In this document: positions 14,840 through 22,604 of the stretch, one piece after another
Numbering within the stretch: the first letter of the stretch is position 1
Layout: each line of letters starts with the position of its first letter
DNA from: a virus
Strand: one strand, 5' to 3'
Virus record (IMG/VR): IMGVR_UViG_3300020469_000136
Coordinates: 1 to 34,176 of that record
DNA: 34,176 nucleotides
The notes under the pieces: generated by a model
Seen by the model: only the letters and a program-made list of their open reading frames with translations
Told to the model about the DNA's origin: nothing
Databases searched by the model: none
Program-made: the position numbers and the translations under genes

Positions 14840-15739
14840 CTATGTTCCTATCGCGTTTCCAAATAGATATACATGTACTCTTGCACTTACATGATATCCT
14901 CTCTTAAAAGCTAATTCAGCTACTTTTCCTGCTGTATCCACTTGCTCTTCTTCTCTAGCTCCAACAGGCATAATATATACAGGATAATCTACACCTTCAG
15001 CTCTAAAACTTTCCAATACTTCTTCCATCTCGTCCCACTGTTCATTATCTGAACCCATAACAAATTTTAAATGACCTCTATCAGTCAACTCTCTATAAAC
15101 ACTTACCAACTCAGGTTTTATAGCTTTCTCTCTTTTCTCTCCTGCAACAGACCATAACTTAGGACTCAAAGACATAAATAATTCATTCTGAGCCTCATGT
15201 TTCCAAAACTCTATAAAGTCATCTCTTAACTTTTGTGTACCATTAGTTTCATAGGTTACAGAACCAGGAATATTATTGTCATTATAAAAGTGTCTCAACA
15301 TCTGTACACTAGCCATCTGTGCATGAGCCATTAAAGGTTCACCTCCAGTAAAACACATATGTGATTTCATCTTACTTATAGGATGTAGAAACGTACCTTC
15401 TGGATTAGTTTCATTTGAAGCACATTCCTTAATTACTTCACATAGTTCTTTAGGTGTCTTTTTACCCATTAAATGTTTAAACTTTTTACTCCATGTATAA
15501 GAGCTATCACAACCCTTATCCCACACAGGTAAATCCTCAACTCTGTTAACTGTAGTAGCATCAAAACTTTCAAAAGGTAATTCATATGTTTCAGGTTTAG
15601 TAGGAAACAACTGACCAAAACCATTACATTGTAAATTACATAAAAAGAATCTTAACCAAAGAGTGTGCACACCTGTATATGTACCCTCTCCTTGAATACT
15701 GTCAAAGACTTCAGAATACAAATATTCTTTTTCACTCAT
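14840..15739 (-). CDS. queE: 7-carboxy-7-deazaguanine synthase (QueE), expanded cluster loop
   Basis: 299 aa radical-SAM enzyme that contracts 6-carboxytetrahydropterin to 7-carboxy-7-deazaguanine (CDG). The opening SEVFDSIQGEGTYTG (9-23) and LWLRFFLCNLQC (27-38) are typical. Instead of C-x3-C-x2-C, the third cysteine appears only at C77 in GCDSSYTW, after a 38-residue insertion, so the cluster motif is probably C34, C38, C77. FTGGEPL (about 160-166) is the SAM-binding GGE motif. At 299 aa it is longer than most QueE (about 210-240 aa), mainly because of that loop. The ATG overlaps the stop of the deformylase-like gene by 4 bp. QueC, the next enzyme, is not in this window. Confidence 0.88.
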   Translation of the reverse strand: MSEKEYLYSEVFDSIQGEGTYTGVHTLWLRFFLCNLQCNGFGQLFPTKPETYELPFESFDATTVNRVEDLPVWDKGCDSSYTWSKKFKHLMGKKTPKELCEVIKECASNETNPEGTFLHPISKMKSHMCFTGGEPLMAHAQMASVQMLRHFYNDNNIPGSVTYETNGTQKLRDDFIEFWKHEAQNELFMSLSPKLWSVAGEKREKAIKPELVSVYRELTDRGHLKFVMGSDNEQWDEMEEVLESFRAEGVDYPVYIMPVGAREEEQVDTAGKVAELAFKRGYHVSARVHVYLFGNAIGT

Positions 15740-16290
15740 ACTAGCTCTTTTATACTTTGTTTATCTATTTGACTATTTTCTATCTGTCTAATAATTGGTA
15801 TTGTACTATAGTTTGGATGCTTAGTCAACTTTTTTATTGCAGCTTCTTTATGAAATCTATTAGCTCTTTTAAAAAATCCTATACCATTTATGTAGTCCAT
15901 TTGTTGTAATGCATATCTAGCAGTCATTCCTGTAAATTTCTCAACAGTAATAGTTCCAGCAGGATCATAAAATCTTAATCTAATATGTTTCGGTCTTTTT
16001 ATCTTCATCACTAGACCTGGATGAGATACATCCATTTCATCAAGAACTACTAATTCATCGGATGTTGTGGTTATTTTAGGATTAAAGCAAACTAATTTAG
16101 GATCTGTATTCAGTGCAAATACACTATACGGCAATCCAATCTGAGAAGCTCCAACAGCTGCAGCTTTAAAATGAAGAACGTGATTTACTAATAAGCCAGC
16201 CAATTCTTTAGGATCAGTTTGAGGATTGTCGAATTTAAATTCTTCAGTAGGTTTTTTTAATAGTTCATTATCTTTTGCAATTTTTATCAT
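15736..16290 (-). CDS. Peptide deformylase-like protein lacking metal and catalytic residues
   Basis: 184 aa with clear deformylase architecture: motif I GASQIG at 47-52, a motif II position EMDVSHPG at 85-92 (family EGCLSxPx) and motif III LQQMDYINGIGFF at 128-140 (family QHExDHLxGxLF). Against the E. coli enzyme the metal Cys is D87, the two metal His are Q129 and Y133, and the catalytic Glu is Q130. The hydrolytic centre is therefore gone while the scaffold is kept. The gene is intact, with AAGGA upstream and 4-bp overlaps with gp46 and queE, so it looks functional in another role: binding protein, virion or ribosome factor. Active phage deformylases keep all these ligands. Confidence 0.8.
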   Translation of the reverse strand: MIKIAKDNELLKKPTEEFKFDNPQTDPKELAGLLVNHVLHFKAAAVGASQIGLPYSVFALNTDPKLVCFNPKITTTSDELVVLDEMDVSHPGLVMKIKRPKHIRLRFYDPAGTITVEKFTGMTARYALQQMDYINGIGFFKRANRFHKEAAIKKLTKHPNYSTIPIIRQIENSQIDKQSIKELV

Positions 16291-18002
16291 GATGCTATCC
16301 TTGAGAAATTTTTAACTTTTTCAAATTTTATTACACTATGAAACTTATCGAATAGTGCATCACCTTTATGACTAATAATAAATAAATTTGTATCAGCTGT
16401 AAGGTCATTAATTATTTTTAAGAATTCTTCTGTACCACTATTATCTAAAGATGAGTCAAATACTTCATCCATTAATAGTAAATTAGTACTGATACTATTT
16501 TTAATTTTAGCTATAGCTCTCCAAGTAAATAACAATGCTAGATCTATTCTCATTTTTTCACCTTCTGAAAATGAGTCGTATGTAAAATCATCCCTGTACC
16601 TTGATCTAATTTTCTCATTAAAATTCTCATCCAATTCAAACTTGACAAAAAAATCCATAGCAGCAAGATACTTATTAACTAATTTGTTTATGATAGGAAC
16701 ATATTGTTTAATTATTCTTGATTTGATACCTGAGTCTCTTAGTATCATTGATGCATTATCAAGTAAAGATTTTCTTTCTATTAAATTGTTCTTCTGTATT
16801 CTAAGCTGACCTAATTCTTTTTTTAGCTCTTTTAGAGTCTTATCAGCAGTGTTATCATCAGTTTGTTTCTTTTTAATATTATCATTATCATTCTTAAATT
16901 CATCTATAAGTCTTGTAAGAGCATTAATAGATGATTGTATATGACTATACTCCTTTTGCTTAATATCAATATTTTTTATAACATCGAGAATACTATTCAT
17001 AGTTTTATTCGTATTCATAAATTCTTCTTTTAATAAAGATAAGCCATCTTTCGATTCACTTAACTTTTCTTGTTTGGAAGACACATGATCACATTTAAAT
17101 TGTTCATCAATATCTTGATGACAAGTAGGACAGTTTTCATGGTTGTCAAAAAAAGATATCTCTTTTTCTAATGTTACTATTTTTTGTTCTATTTTAGTTT
17201 CAATTTTTGACATCTTATTTAATTTGTCTTCAATTTTATTTTTGTCACTAATATCTTTTTGTAACGTATTAATTTTTATATCAAGTTCTTCTAATTCTTT
17301 ATTAAACAATTGTATCTGTTTATTGTTATCCTCTATTTTTATATTATTATTCTTTATACGTTCTTCATTATTATCAGACAATGACTTAATATGATTCTCT
17401 TGTAACAAAATTTTGTCTTCAGATCCATTAATTTTATAATCATTTTCCAATGTATCATCTCTAGTTTGTTGAGCCTTTTCTCTCAACAAAAGATTCATAG
17501 TAGAGAATACCTGTAGATCTAATAGATCTTCTATAACTTCTCTACGATTTATTGTAGACAATTGCATGAATGGAGTGAATGATGCACTTCCTAAAACAAC
17601 TATTTGAGAAAACGATTTATGATTCAATTTCAAAATTTGTTTTTCTAACATCTCCTGATAATCTTTTGCTGCTGCATCTTGATTAATCATTTTATCATTT
17701 TGCCATACTTCAAATATTAAAGGTTTAATTCCTCTTCTTATAGAATAATTATGCTTACCAATTTTAAATTCAACAATAACCTCAGCATTACGAGCATTAA
17801 TTGTATTAACTAATTGTGACTTTGTAATTTTTCTAAATGCTCTTCCATATAAAGCTAAAGATAATGCATCAAGTAATGTCGATTTACCTGCACCATTTTC
17901 ACCTACTATCAAAGTTGTTTTGGATCTATCAAGATCAACTTCTGTCCAAGTGTCTCCGGTTGACAGAAAATTTTTCCACTTGATCGATTTAAATTTTATC
18001 AT
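16287..18002 (-). CDS. 46: Recombination nuclease ATPase subunit gp46 (Rad50/SbcC-like)
   Basis: 571 aa (T4 gp46 is 560 aa). SMC-like ATPase that with gp47 resects double-strand ends for recombination-dependent replication and host DNA breakdown. Walker A GENGAGKS at 34-41; a long coiled coil from about 190 to 420 with a zinc hook CPTC at 291-294; the ABC signature FSEGEKMRI at 478-486; Walker B LLLMDEVFD at 508-516. It overlaps the gp47 stop by 4 bp and the next gene by 4 bp. The coiled coil is K/N/D-rich, in keeping with the AT-rich genome. Identification is certain. Confidence 0.96.
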   Translation of the reverse strand: MIKFKSIKWKNFLSTGDTWTEVDLDRSKTTLIVGENGAGKSTLLDALSLALYGRAFRKITKSQLVNTINARNAEVIVEFKIGKHNYSIRRGIKPLIFEVWQNDKMINQDAAAKDYQEMLEKQILKLNHKSFSQIVVLGSASFTPFMQLSTINRREVIEDLLDLQVFSTMNLLLREKAQQTRDDTLENDYKINGSEDKILLQENHIKSLSDNNEERIKNNNIKIEDNNKQIQLFNKELEELDIKINTLQKDISDKNKIEDKLNKMSKIETKIEQKIVTLEKEISFFDNHENCPTCHQDIDEQFKCDHVSSKQEKLSESKDGLSLLKEEFMNTNKTMNSILDVIKNIDIKQKEYSHIQSSINALTRLIDEFKNDNDNIKKKQTDDNTADKTLKELKKELGQLRIQKNNLIERKSLLDNASMILRDSGIKSRIIKQYVPIINKLVNKYLAAMDFFVKFELDENFNEKIRSRYRDDFTYDSFSEGEKMRIDLALLFTWRAIAKIKNSISTNLLLMDEVFDSSLDNSGTEEFLKIINDLTADTNLFIISHKGDALFDKFHSVIKFEKVKNFSRIAS

Positions 18003-19063
18003 ATTGTATTAAGTGCTTCCGTGTATAGTTCTCTCATTAAATTAGAAAGTGCTTGTTTATCTGTATTATCGTTTGTAATTGATTCTACATATTTGTTTAA
18101 TATTGTTAATGTATCTTCTGCTTCATCGACTAAATTACCATCATCCTCTAAATCTAAATGTAAATGATCTTCAACTACTTGTAAATGAGCTGGTCCAGCT
18201 TTCTCAATTTTTTCAACATACATATCAAAATAGTATGGATTTGTCTTATCTTTTATTATTAATTTTATAAAACAATCATTTAAGTGACTAAAGTCTTCTT
18301 CAATTATACCAGTGGTATCTATATTGTTATCATTATACCACATCTTATGAAACATATTATATGGATTCTTAATAAAAGTCAACTCTCTTGTATCTGTATC
18401 AAATAAATGAAATCCTTTTTCATCATTCCAATCAGACCATATCATTTCATAAGGAGCTCCTAAATATGTAATATTTCCTTTTGATGATTTATGATGATAA
18501 TGTCCTGAATATACTATATCAAATTTTTTAAATATATCAGGATCATCCCCATGATCACTAACAGAGCCTCTAAACCATTCAAAGCCAATTAATTCAAGAT
18601 GGCCCATAAGAACTTGAGACTTTGTATTGTTTATAAGATTTAAAGAAGCCTCTTCATTTTCATGATTTATCCAAGGCATCATACATATATCTAAACCATC
18701 AATATTAATATCTGTTGGATTAGTATATGATGTTATATTGTTATAACTTTTTAATAATAATTCAACACTATTGCAATCATTCGTATTTTTGAAATATGCA
18801 TTGTGATTACCAACTAATGAATGTAAAGTAATATTCCTTTTATCTAATACATCATAAAACATTTCTTTAGCTGACTGCAATGAAAAATAATTTATATATT
18901 TTCTTCTATCAAACGAATCACCAAGATCGATTATAGTTGTTATATTATTATCTTCTATTGTTGGAAAAAATATATCTTTATAAAATTTTTTATAGTATTC
19001 TATGAATTTAATATTATCATTTCTTATGCCAAAATGCTGATCAGTTATCAGTGCTATCTTCAA
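17999..19063 (-). CDS. 47: Recombination nuclease subunit gp47 (Mre11/SbcD-like), TTG start
   Basis: 354 aa (T4 gp47 is 339 aa). Two-metal phosphoesterase partner of gp46. Metal-binding motifs are all visible: DQHFG (D8/H10), LGDSFDRR (D49), VGNHN (N86/H87), GHLE (H155) and SGHYHH (187-191). The start codon is TTG at 19063, supported by GGAG 6 bp upstream and by the conserved N-terminus KIALITDQHFG that begins right there; no ATG is available nearby. It overlaps gp55 by 23 bp. A rare start codon and the overlap should lower its translation relative to gp55. Confidence 0.95.
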   Translation of the reverse strand: MKIALITDQHFGIRNDNIKFIEYYKKFYKDIFFPTIEDNNITTIIDLGDSFDRRKYINYFSLQSAKEMFYDVLDKRNITLHSLVGNHNAYFKNTNDCNSVELLLKSYNNITSYTNPTDINIDGLDICMMPWINHENEEASLNLINNTKSQVLMGHLELIGFEWFRGSVSDHGDDPDIFKKFDIVYSGHYHHKSSKGNITYLGAPYEMIWSDWNDEKGFHLFDTDTRELTFIKNPYNMFHKMWYNDNNIDTTGIIEEDFSHLNDCFIKLIIKDKTNPYYFDMYVEKIEKAGPAHLQVVEDHLHLDLEDDGNLVDEAEDTLTILNKYVESITNDNTDKQALSNLMRELYTEALNTI

Positions 19064-19610
19064 TTATAACTCCACTAGTATTATTCTCATTTGCTTTACT
19101 ACGTCTTTGTTCTTTCTTTTCAGCTTCCTTATCCTCAAATGCTTTTATAAAATCAGTCATATACTCATTCTTTAAATCTATATAAGCAGGTTTAATAGAT
19201 TCATCCATATGTTCTGATTGTGTTACAATGTCGTCCAAAATCATACTGTTTTCAATAGACTTATGTCTAATATACATTTGTTTCTTTTCTTTTTGAATTC
19301 TTCTAAGAAAAGCAAAATATATTATTTGTGTAAAATATGCAAAAGGATTTTTAGATTTATCGGGATTAAAATTGTTTAAATAATTAATACAATTCTCTAG
19401 TCCATCTGATATCATTTCTTCTCTAAATGTATAATTAATAAAGTTTGGTTTTCTAGATAGTCTATTAGCTATTTGATGTAAACAGACTCCTACGTATTCA
19501 GGTACTCTAGGTTCTTCGTCTCCTCGTTTAGCTGCTTCTCTTCTTAAATCTCTATATTCAACAAGCGTAGCAAATAATCTCTTATTATCAACATAATGTA
19601 CTTTGGCCAT
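19041..19610 (-). CDS. 55: Late-transcription sigma factor gp55
   Basis: 189 aa (T4 gp55 is 185 aa). It directs host RNA polymerase to late promoters of the TATAAATA type, six of which are visible in this window. The sigma region 2-like core is clear: RLSRKPNFINYTFREEM, then NNFNPDKSKNPFAYFTQIIYFAFLRRIQKEKK, close to T4 gp55. T4 gp55 ends in a short hydrophobic peptide that binds the gp45 clamp; here the tail is long and charged (KEAEKKEQRRSKANENN...) and ends GVIIEDSTDN without such a peptide. The ribosome site is weak. The stop lies inside gp47. Confidence 0.93.
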   Translation of the reverse strand: MAKVHYVDNKRLFATLVEYRDLRREAAKRGDEEPRVPEYVGVCLHQIANRLSRKPNFINYTFREEMISDGLENCINYLNNFNPDKSKNPFAYFTQIIYFAFLRRIQKEKKQMYIRHKSIENSMILDDIVTQSEHMDESIKPAYIDLKNEYMTDFIKAFEDKEAEKKEQRRSKANENNTSGVIIEDSTDN

Positions 19611-19611
19611 T

Positions 19612-20043
19612 TTAATGAAATTTCTTTTTATCTAGGGTTAATAATTTAAAAAATTCTTCAAGATCTTGTCGGTCACCAGAAAATGTTTCTGCAGATATAG
19701 AAGAACCTTTATTATAGCTCTTATCTTCGTTAGTGTCAACATAAATATCTCCTGCTTCAAATTCCTTATCCACAACTGAGGTGTATTGTTCAATAATAGT
19801 ATCATGTATATTTGTATAGCTATTAATAACAAAATCTGTATTAACTGTAACAGTATCACCTCTTTTAATTTTACCAAAAGCCTGCCATGGTCCTACTAAA
19901 GCATATACTATTCTTCTACCATTGTTATTTAAAATATATAACCAAGGATCCTCTACAATTAGCATTTTGGATTGATATACAGGATTACGTGCTATAATGT
20001 TTTCCCCATTAGTAAGTTTTAAACAAATATATTTCTCATTCAT
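19612..20043 (-). CDS. Conserved small protein next to gp55, 143 aa (possible Sm-like domain)
   Basis: No firm family. The first 50 residues (YICLKLTNGENIIAR and MLIVEDPWLYIL) look like the first strands of an Sm-like barrel, in which short proteins of marine T4-like phages often begin with V-x-L-x-N/TGE-x-I/VIA. The middle is acidic and Ser/Thr-rich. The extreme C-terminus DLEEFFKLLTLDKKKF (from about 127) is hydrophobic/acidic, the kind of peptide T4 gp33 and gp55 use to touch the sliding clamp. Placed directly before gp55, it is a candidate co-activator of late transcription, by analogy only. It has AAAGG as a ribosome site and abuts uvsW (2-bp gap) and gp55 (1-bp gap). Confidence 0.65.
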   Translation of the reverse strand: MNEKYICLKLTNGENIIARNPVYQSKMLIVEDPWLYILNNNGRRIVYALVGPWQAFGKIKRGDTVTVNTDFVINSYTNIHDTIIEQYTSVVDKEFEAGDIYVDTNEDKSYNKGSSISAETFSGDRQDLEEFFKLLTLDKKKFH

Positions 20044-20045
20044 TT

Positions 20046-21506
20046 TTATACCTTTATATTGATTGTGTATATTTTATACTCAAACTTTTCTTCATTATAT
20101 GTTTTAAGTCTTTCAGCAAAATGTTGTATTGTATAATTATGTTTACTTTTATATGTCAAATCATCAGCTATATCATATAGTGTAGCTGATAATTTTGAAT
20201 CACTTTTTCTAAGTCCTCTACCTATTGATTGTAAATTTCTTATTCTTGATTTAGTTGGACTTGCAAAAATAATATTATGTAAGTTCTTTATATTTATTCC
20301 TGTCGAGAATGTTCCAAAAGATGCAACAATTATAGCATCTTTATCTTCTTCTACTAAAGCTCTTATATCTTCTCTATCATTAGCTTTTATATCTCCTGAT
20401 ACATAATATACTTGTCTTGGAAATATAGTATTATTTATTTCTTTTTTAATATCATTATACAACACTTTGCCATGTTTGTCAACGAATTGAAACAATAAAA
20501 GTGTATTTCCTTTTAAGGATAAAACTAAGTTTTTTATAAATGTATTTCTGGATAATAACCTTACTATATAATCCATTTCATCAGCATATGTTAATTTTAT
20601 AACATGCTTTCTAATATCTTCTGGATATTGTAATACAATTGCTTTTATTTTAAAATTGGATAAATGACCTTGATCAATTAATTCTGCTGATGAGGTTACT
20701 TTTTTAACTGCTCCAAACAAACCTTCTAATACTAATTTATGCGTTTGAGTTCCATCTAATGTTCCAGTAAAACCAAATCTATATTTACAATTATCTAATT
20801 TTGTCATTATAGATGTTAGGGATTTAGATTTAAATAAGTGTGCTTCATCCCCTACAACAACATCGAAATCTCTGAACCAAGTCTTTGGTTGTTTGTATAT
20901 AGATTGCCAAGTTGTAATAACTATGGGGGAATTAATCTGCTTCTTCCATTCCTTCGATTCTGACGCGGTTATGACGGTACAATCGCCATGATAACCGTAC
21001 TCAATAAAGTCTGACTGCATTTGATAAACAAGTGATGTTGTAGGAACAATTATTAGTTTACACCCTTTATAATATTGAGTCAACAAATATATTATTAATG
21101 ATTTACCTGACGCTGTTGGAGATAATAATAATGATCTATTATTTCTAACTGCATGTATAAATGCATCAATCTGATAGTCTCTAGGAACATATTTTAAGTT
21201 GAGTGATTTAATGAATTTTAATGCATCATTTTTATCATAAATGTTTCCAGATAGTGCTGGATCTAATTGTACAGTATATTGTCGTTCTTGAGCAAATGTA
21301 TAAACATAATTTTGTAGGCCTGCATATAATAATTGTGTAGCTACATTATATAATCTTATTTTTCCATCCCATACCTTATTACGTACTTGAGGCATAAACT
21401 TTGCCCCTGGTACTACAAATGTAAAAAATTCATTTAGCTCATAACCAATACCAGCATCTACATCTAATCTAATAAATGCTTCATTGTAATACTTAATATT
21501 AATCAT
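20046..21506 (-). CDS. uvsW: UvsW superfamily 2 helicase
   Basis: 486 aa (T4 UvsW is 503 aa). ATP-dependent helicase/annealing enzyme acting on D-loops, R-loops and stalled forks; in T4 it turns off origin-dependent replication late. An N-terminal domain of about 100 aa precedes YVPRDYQIDAF (Q motif), Walker A SPTASGKS at 129-136, DEAH at 220-223, FTGTLDG (motif III) and the C-terminal QSIGRGLRKSD (motif VI). The start overlaps the uvsY stop by 4 bp, as expected of partners in recombination. T4 UvsW is a late protein; here it lies behind the TTGACT promoter before uvsY, so its timing may differ. Confidence 0.95.
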   Translation of the reverse strand: MINIKYYNEAFIRLDVDAGIGYELNEFFTFVVPGAKFMPQVRNKVWDGKIRLYNVATQLLYAGLQNYVYTFAQERQYTVQLDPALSGNIYDKNDALKFIKSLNLKYVPRDYQIDAFIHAVRNNRSLLLSPTASGKSLIIYLLTQYYKGCKLIIVPTTSLVYQMQSDFIEYGYHGDCTVITASESKEWKKQINSPIVITTWQSIYKQPKTWFRDFDVVVGDEAHLFKSKSLTSIMTKLDNCKYRFGFTGTLDGTQTHKLVLEGLFGAVKKVTSSAELIDQGHLSNFKIKAIVLQYPEDIRKHVIKLTYADEMDYIVRLLSRNTFIKNLVLSLKGNTLLLFQFVDKHGKVLYNDIKKEINNTIFPRQVYYVSGDIKANDREDIRALVEEDKDAIIVASFGTFSTGINIKNLHNIIFASPTKSRIRNLQSIGRGLRKSDSKLSATLYDIADDLTYKSKHNYTIQHFAERLKTYNEEKFEYKIYTINIKV

Positions 21507-21937
21507 ATACCAACTTTAAATTTTTCCCAATCGATAGCTGATTTAATATTGAATCCTCTGCTTGTAAGTGATTTGATTATATTTTCTAAAAATTCTACTT
21601 TTTCTTTTGCTAGAAGTACTTTCATATTATGTTCGATTATTTGTTTATCAGAATCAATATATAAATTGATATCTTGTTTTAGTATTTTTAATGGATTGGG
21701 TTCCCATCCACGCTCATTCAATTCATCTATATCCATATGGCCAAGAAAATAATCCCATTTTTGTTTATACAAAATTTTATAATCAATTTCAAGTTTACGT
21801 AATTTTAATCTTTCCATTGAAAAAATTTTATAATACTTAGCATGAAGTTGTGTTATTTTTAATGACTCCTCTCCAAGTTCAGTTCGATCTATTTTAGAGT
21901 CAGCGGTCCATAATGTTATTATTTCATCAATATTCAT
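21503..21937 (-). CDS. uvsY: UvsY recombination mediator
   Basis: 144 aa (T4 UvsY is 137 aa). It loads UvsX on gp32-coated single-stranded DNA. The C-terminal SLTSRGFNIKSAIDWEKFKVG matches the T4 pattern SRGFxIKxIxD-x3-Fx2G, and the central KLRKLEIDYKILYKQKWDYFLG parallels the LRIEAQKKVALKARLDYYSG region. The whole protein is helical, fitting the barrel-shaped UvsY. It is the first gene after the promoter at 21964-21992 and has GAAAG as a weak ribosome site. Confidence 0.92.
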   Translation of the reverse strand: MNIDEIITLWTADSKIDRTELGEESLKITQLHAKYYKIFSMERLKLRKLEIDYKILYKQKWDYFLGHMDIDELNERGWEPNPLKILKQDINLYIDSDKQIIEHNMKVLLAKEKVEFLENIIKSLTSRGFNIKSAIDWEKFKVGI

Positions 21938-21963
21938 ATTATATCTTTCGAGTATATAATATT

Positions 21964-21992
21964 ATAATATAGTAATATAGGTTAAAAGTCAA
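21964..21992 (-). promoter_or_regulatory. Sigma70-like promoter for the uvsY-uvsW-55-47-46 genes
   Basis: TTGACT (21992-21987) and TATTAT (21969-21964) are 17 bp apart; an alternative TATAAT starts at 21966. The TGA inside TTGACT is the stop codon of the tube-fold gene. This marks the change from late to early/middle regulation. Confidence 0.65.
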
Positions 21993-22516
21993 GTAATTTT
22001 TTCTAATTCAAATAAATTAAATCTAAAAGATGCTGTTGCTTCAACAAATGGCACATCAGTAGCTCTATTGTCAAATTGAAGATCACTTATGTTTGTTGGA
22101 TATAATTGAAAAAACTTAGCTTGCATATTTGGATTACTATGACTTGTAAATATAGTTAGTGTACCATCTGCATACAATCCATCTCCAGTTCCAACTTCTT
22201 TGTTATTTAGTGACTTGAACTGATCAAAGTTTTCTGGATATCCAACTGCTACAATCCAATTATATAATTCTAAATAATTAGTCATATCTTCATCTACCAT
22301 AAATGTAATAACCAATTCACCAAAAGTCAAGTGATCGCCTGGGATAGGTATTTTAATGAAAGGTGTATCTTGTCCTTGAGTTTCTCCTAATGAAATGTTA
22401 GGTAGATTTACTGACTGACACATATATGAGGTGTGAGGTAATTTTTTAATATCTAATCTAAATTTTAAACTTGATAGAAAATTTTTATTTGCTGGAGCTT
22501 GTGATAGTACACTCAT
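21989..22516 (-). CDS. Tail tube-fold virion protein (gp19/gp54-like), after major capsid gene
   Basis: 175 aa. The pattern resembles gp19 and its paralogues: NFLSSLKFRLDIKKLPHT, CQSVNLPNISLG, IPIPGDHLTFGELVITFMVDED, NYLELYNWIVAVGYP, and a C-terminal ATASFRFNLFEL. The gp19 of this window shares LVKTAQLPASTLG, the glycine-Asp pair AGDR and EDFLIRNSMEQW at matching places, suggesting a common fold. In many marine T4-like genomes the gene after gp23 is labelled gp3 (tail completion); this one could also be a tube-initiator such as gp54. It has its own perfect late promoter (22547-22554) just behind the gp23 terminator, so it is expressed late and separately from capsid protein. Confidence 0.65.
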   Translation of the reverse strand: MSVLSQAPANKNFLSSLKFRLDIKKLPHTSYMCQSVNLPNISLGETQGQDTPFIKIPIPGDHLTFGELVITFMVDEDMTNYLELYNWIVAVGYPENFDQFKSLNNKEVGTGDGLYADGTLTIFTSHSNPNMQAKFFQLYPTNISDLQFDNRATDVPFVEATASFRFNLFELEKIT

Positions 22517-22546
22517 TATATTATCCTACTAATTATATTATATGTA

Positions 22547-22554
22547 TATTTATA
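22547..22554 (-). promoter_or_regulatory. T4-type late promoter TATAAATA before the tube-fold gene
   Basis: A perfect TATAAATA lies 31 bp upstream of the start codon and directly behind the T-tract of the gp23 terminator. Confidence 0.8.
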
Positions 22555-22557
22555 CAT

Positions 22558-22585
22558 AAAAAAAGGGTGGCAAAAGCCACCCTTT
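22558..22585 (-). terminator. Strong intrinsic terminator after gp23
   Basis: A perfect 10-bp stem, AAAGGGTGGC and GCCACCCTTT (arms at 22585-22576 and 22571-22562), has a 4-nt TTTT loop and a run of seven Ts ending at 22558. It lies 20 bp past the gp23 stop. Confidence 0.93.
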
Positions 22586-22604
22586 GAATATTAGTAAACT
22601 AACA

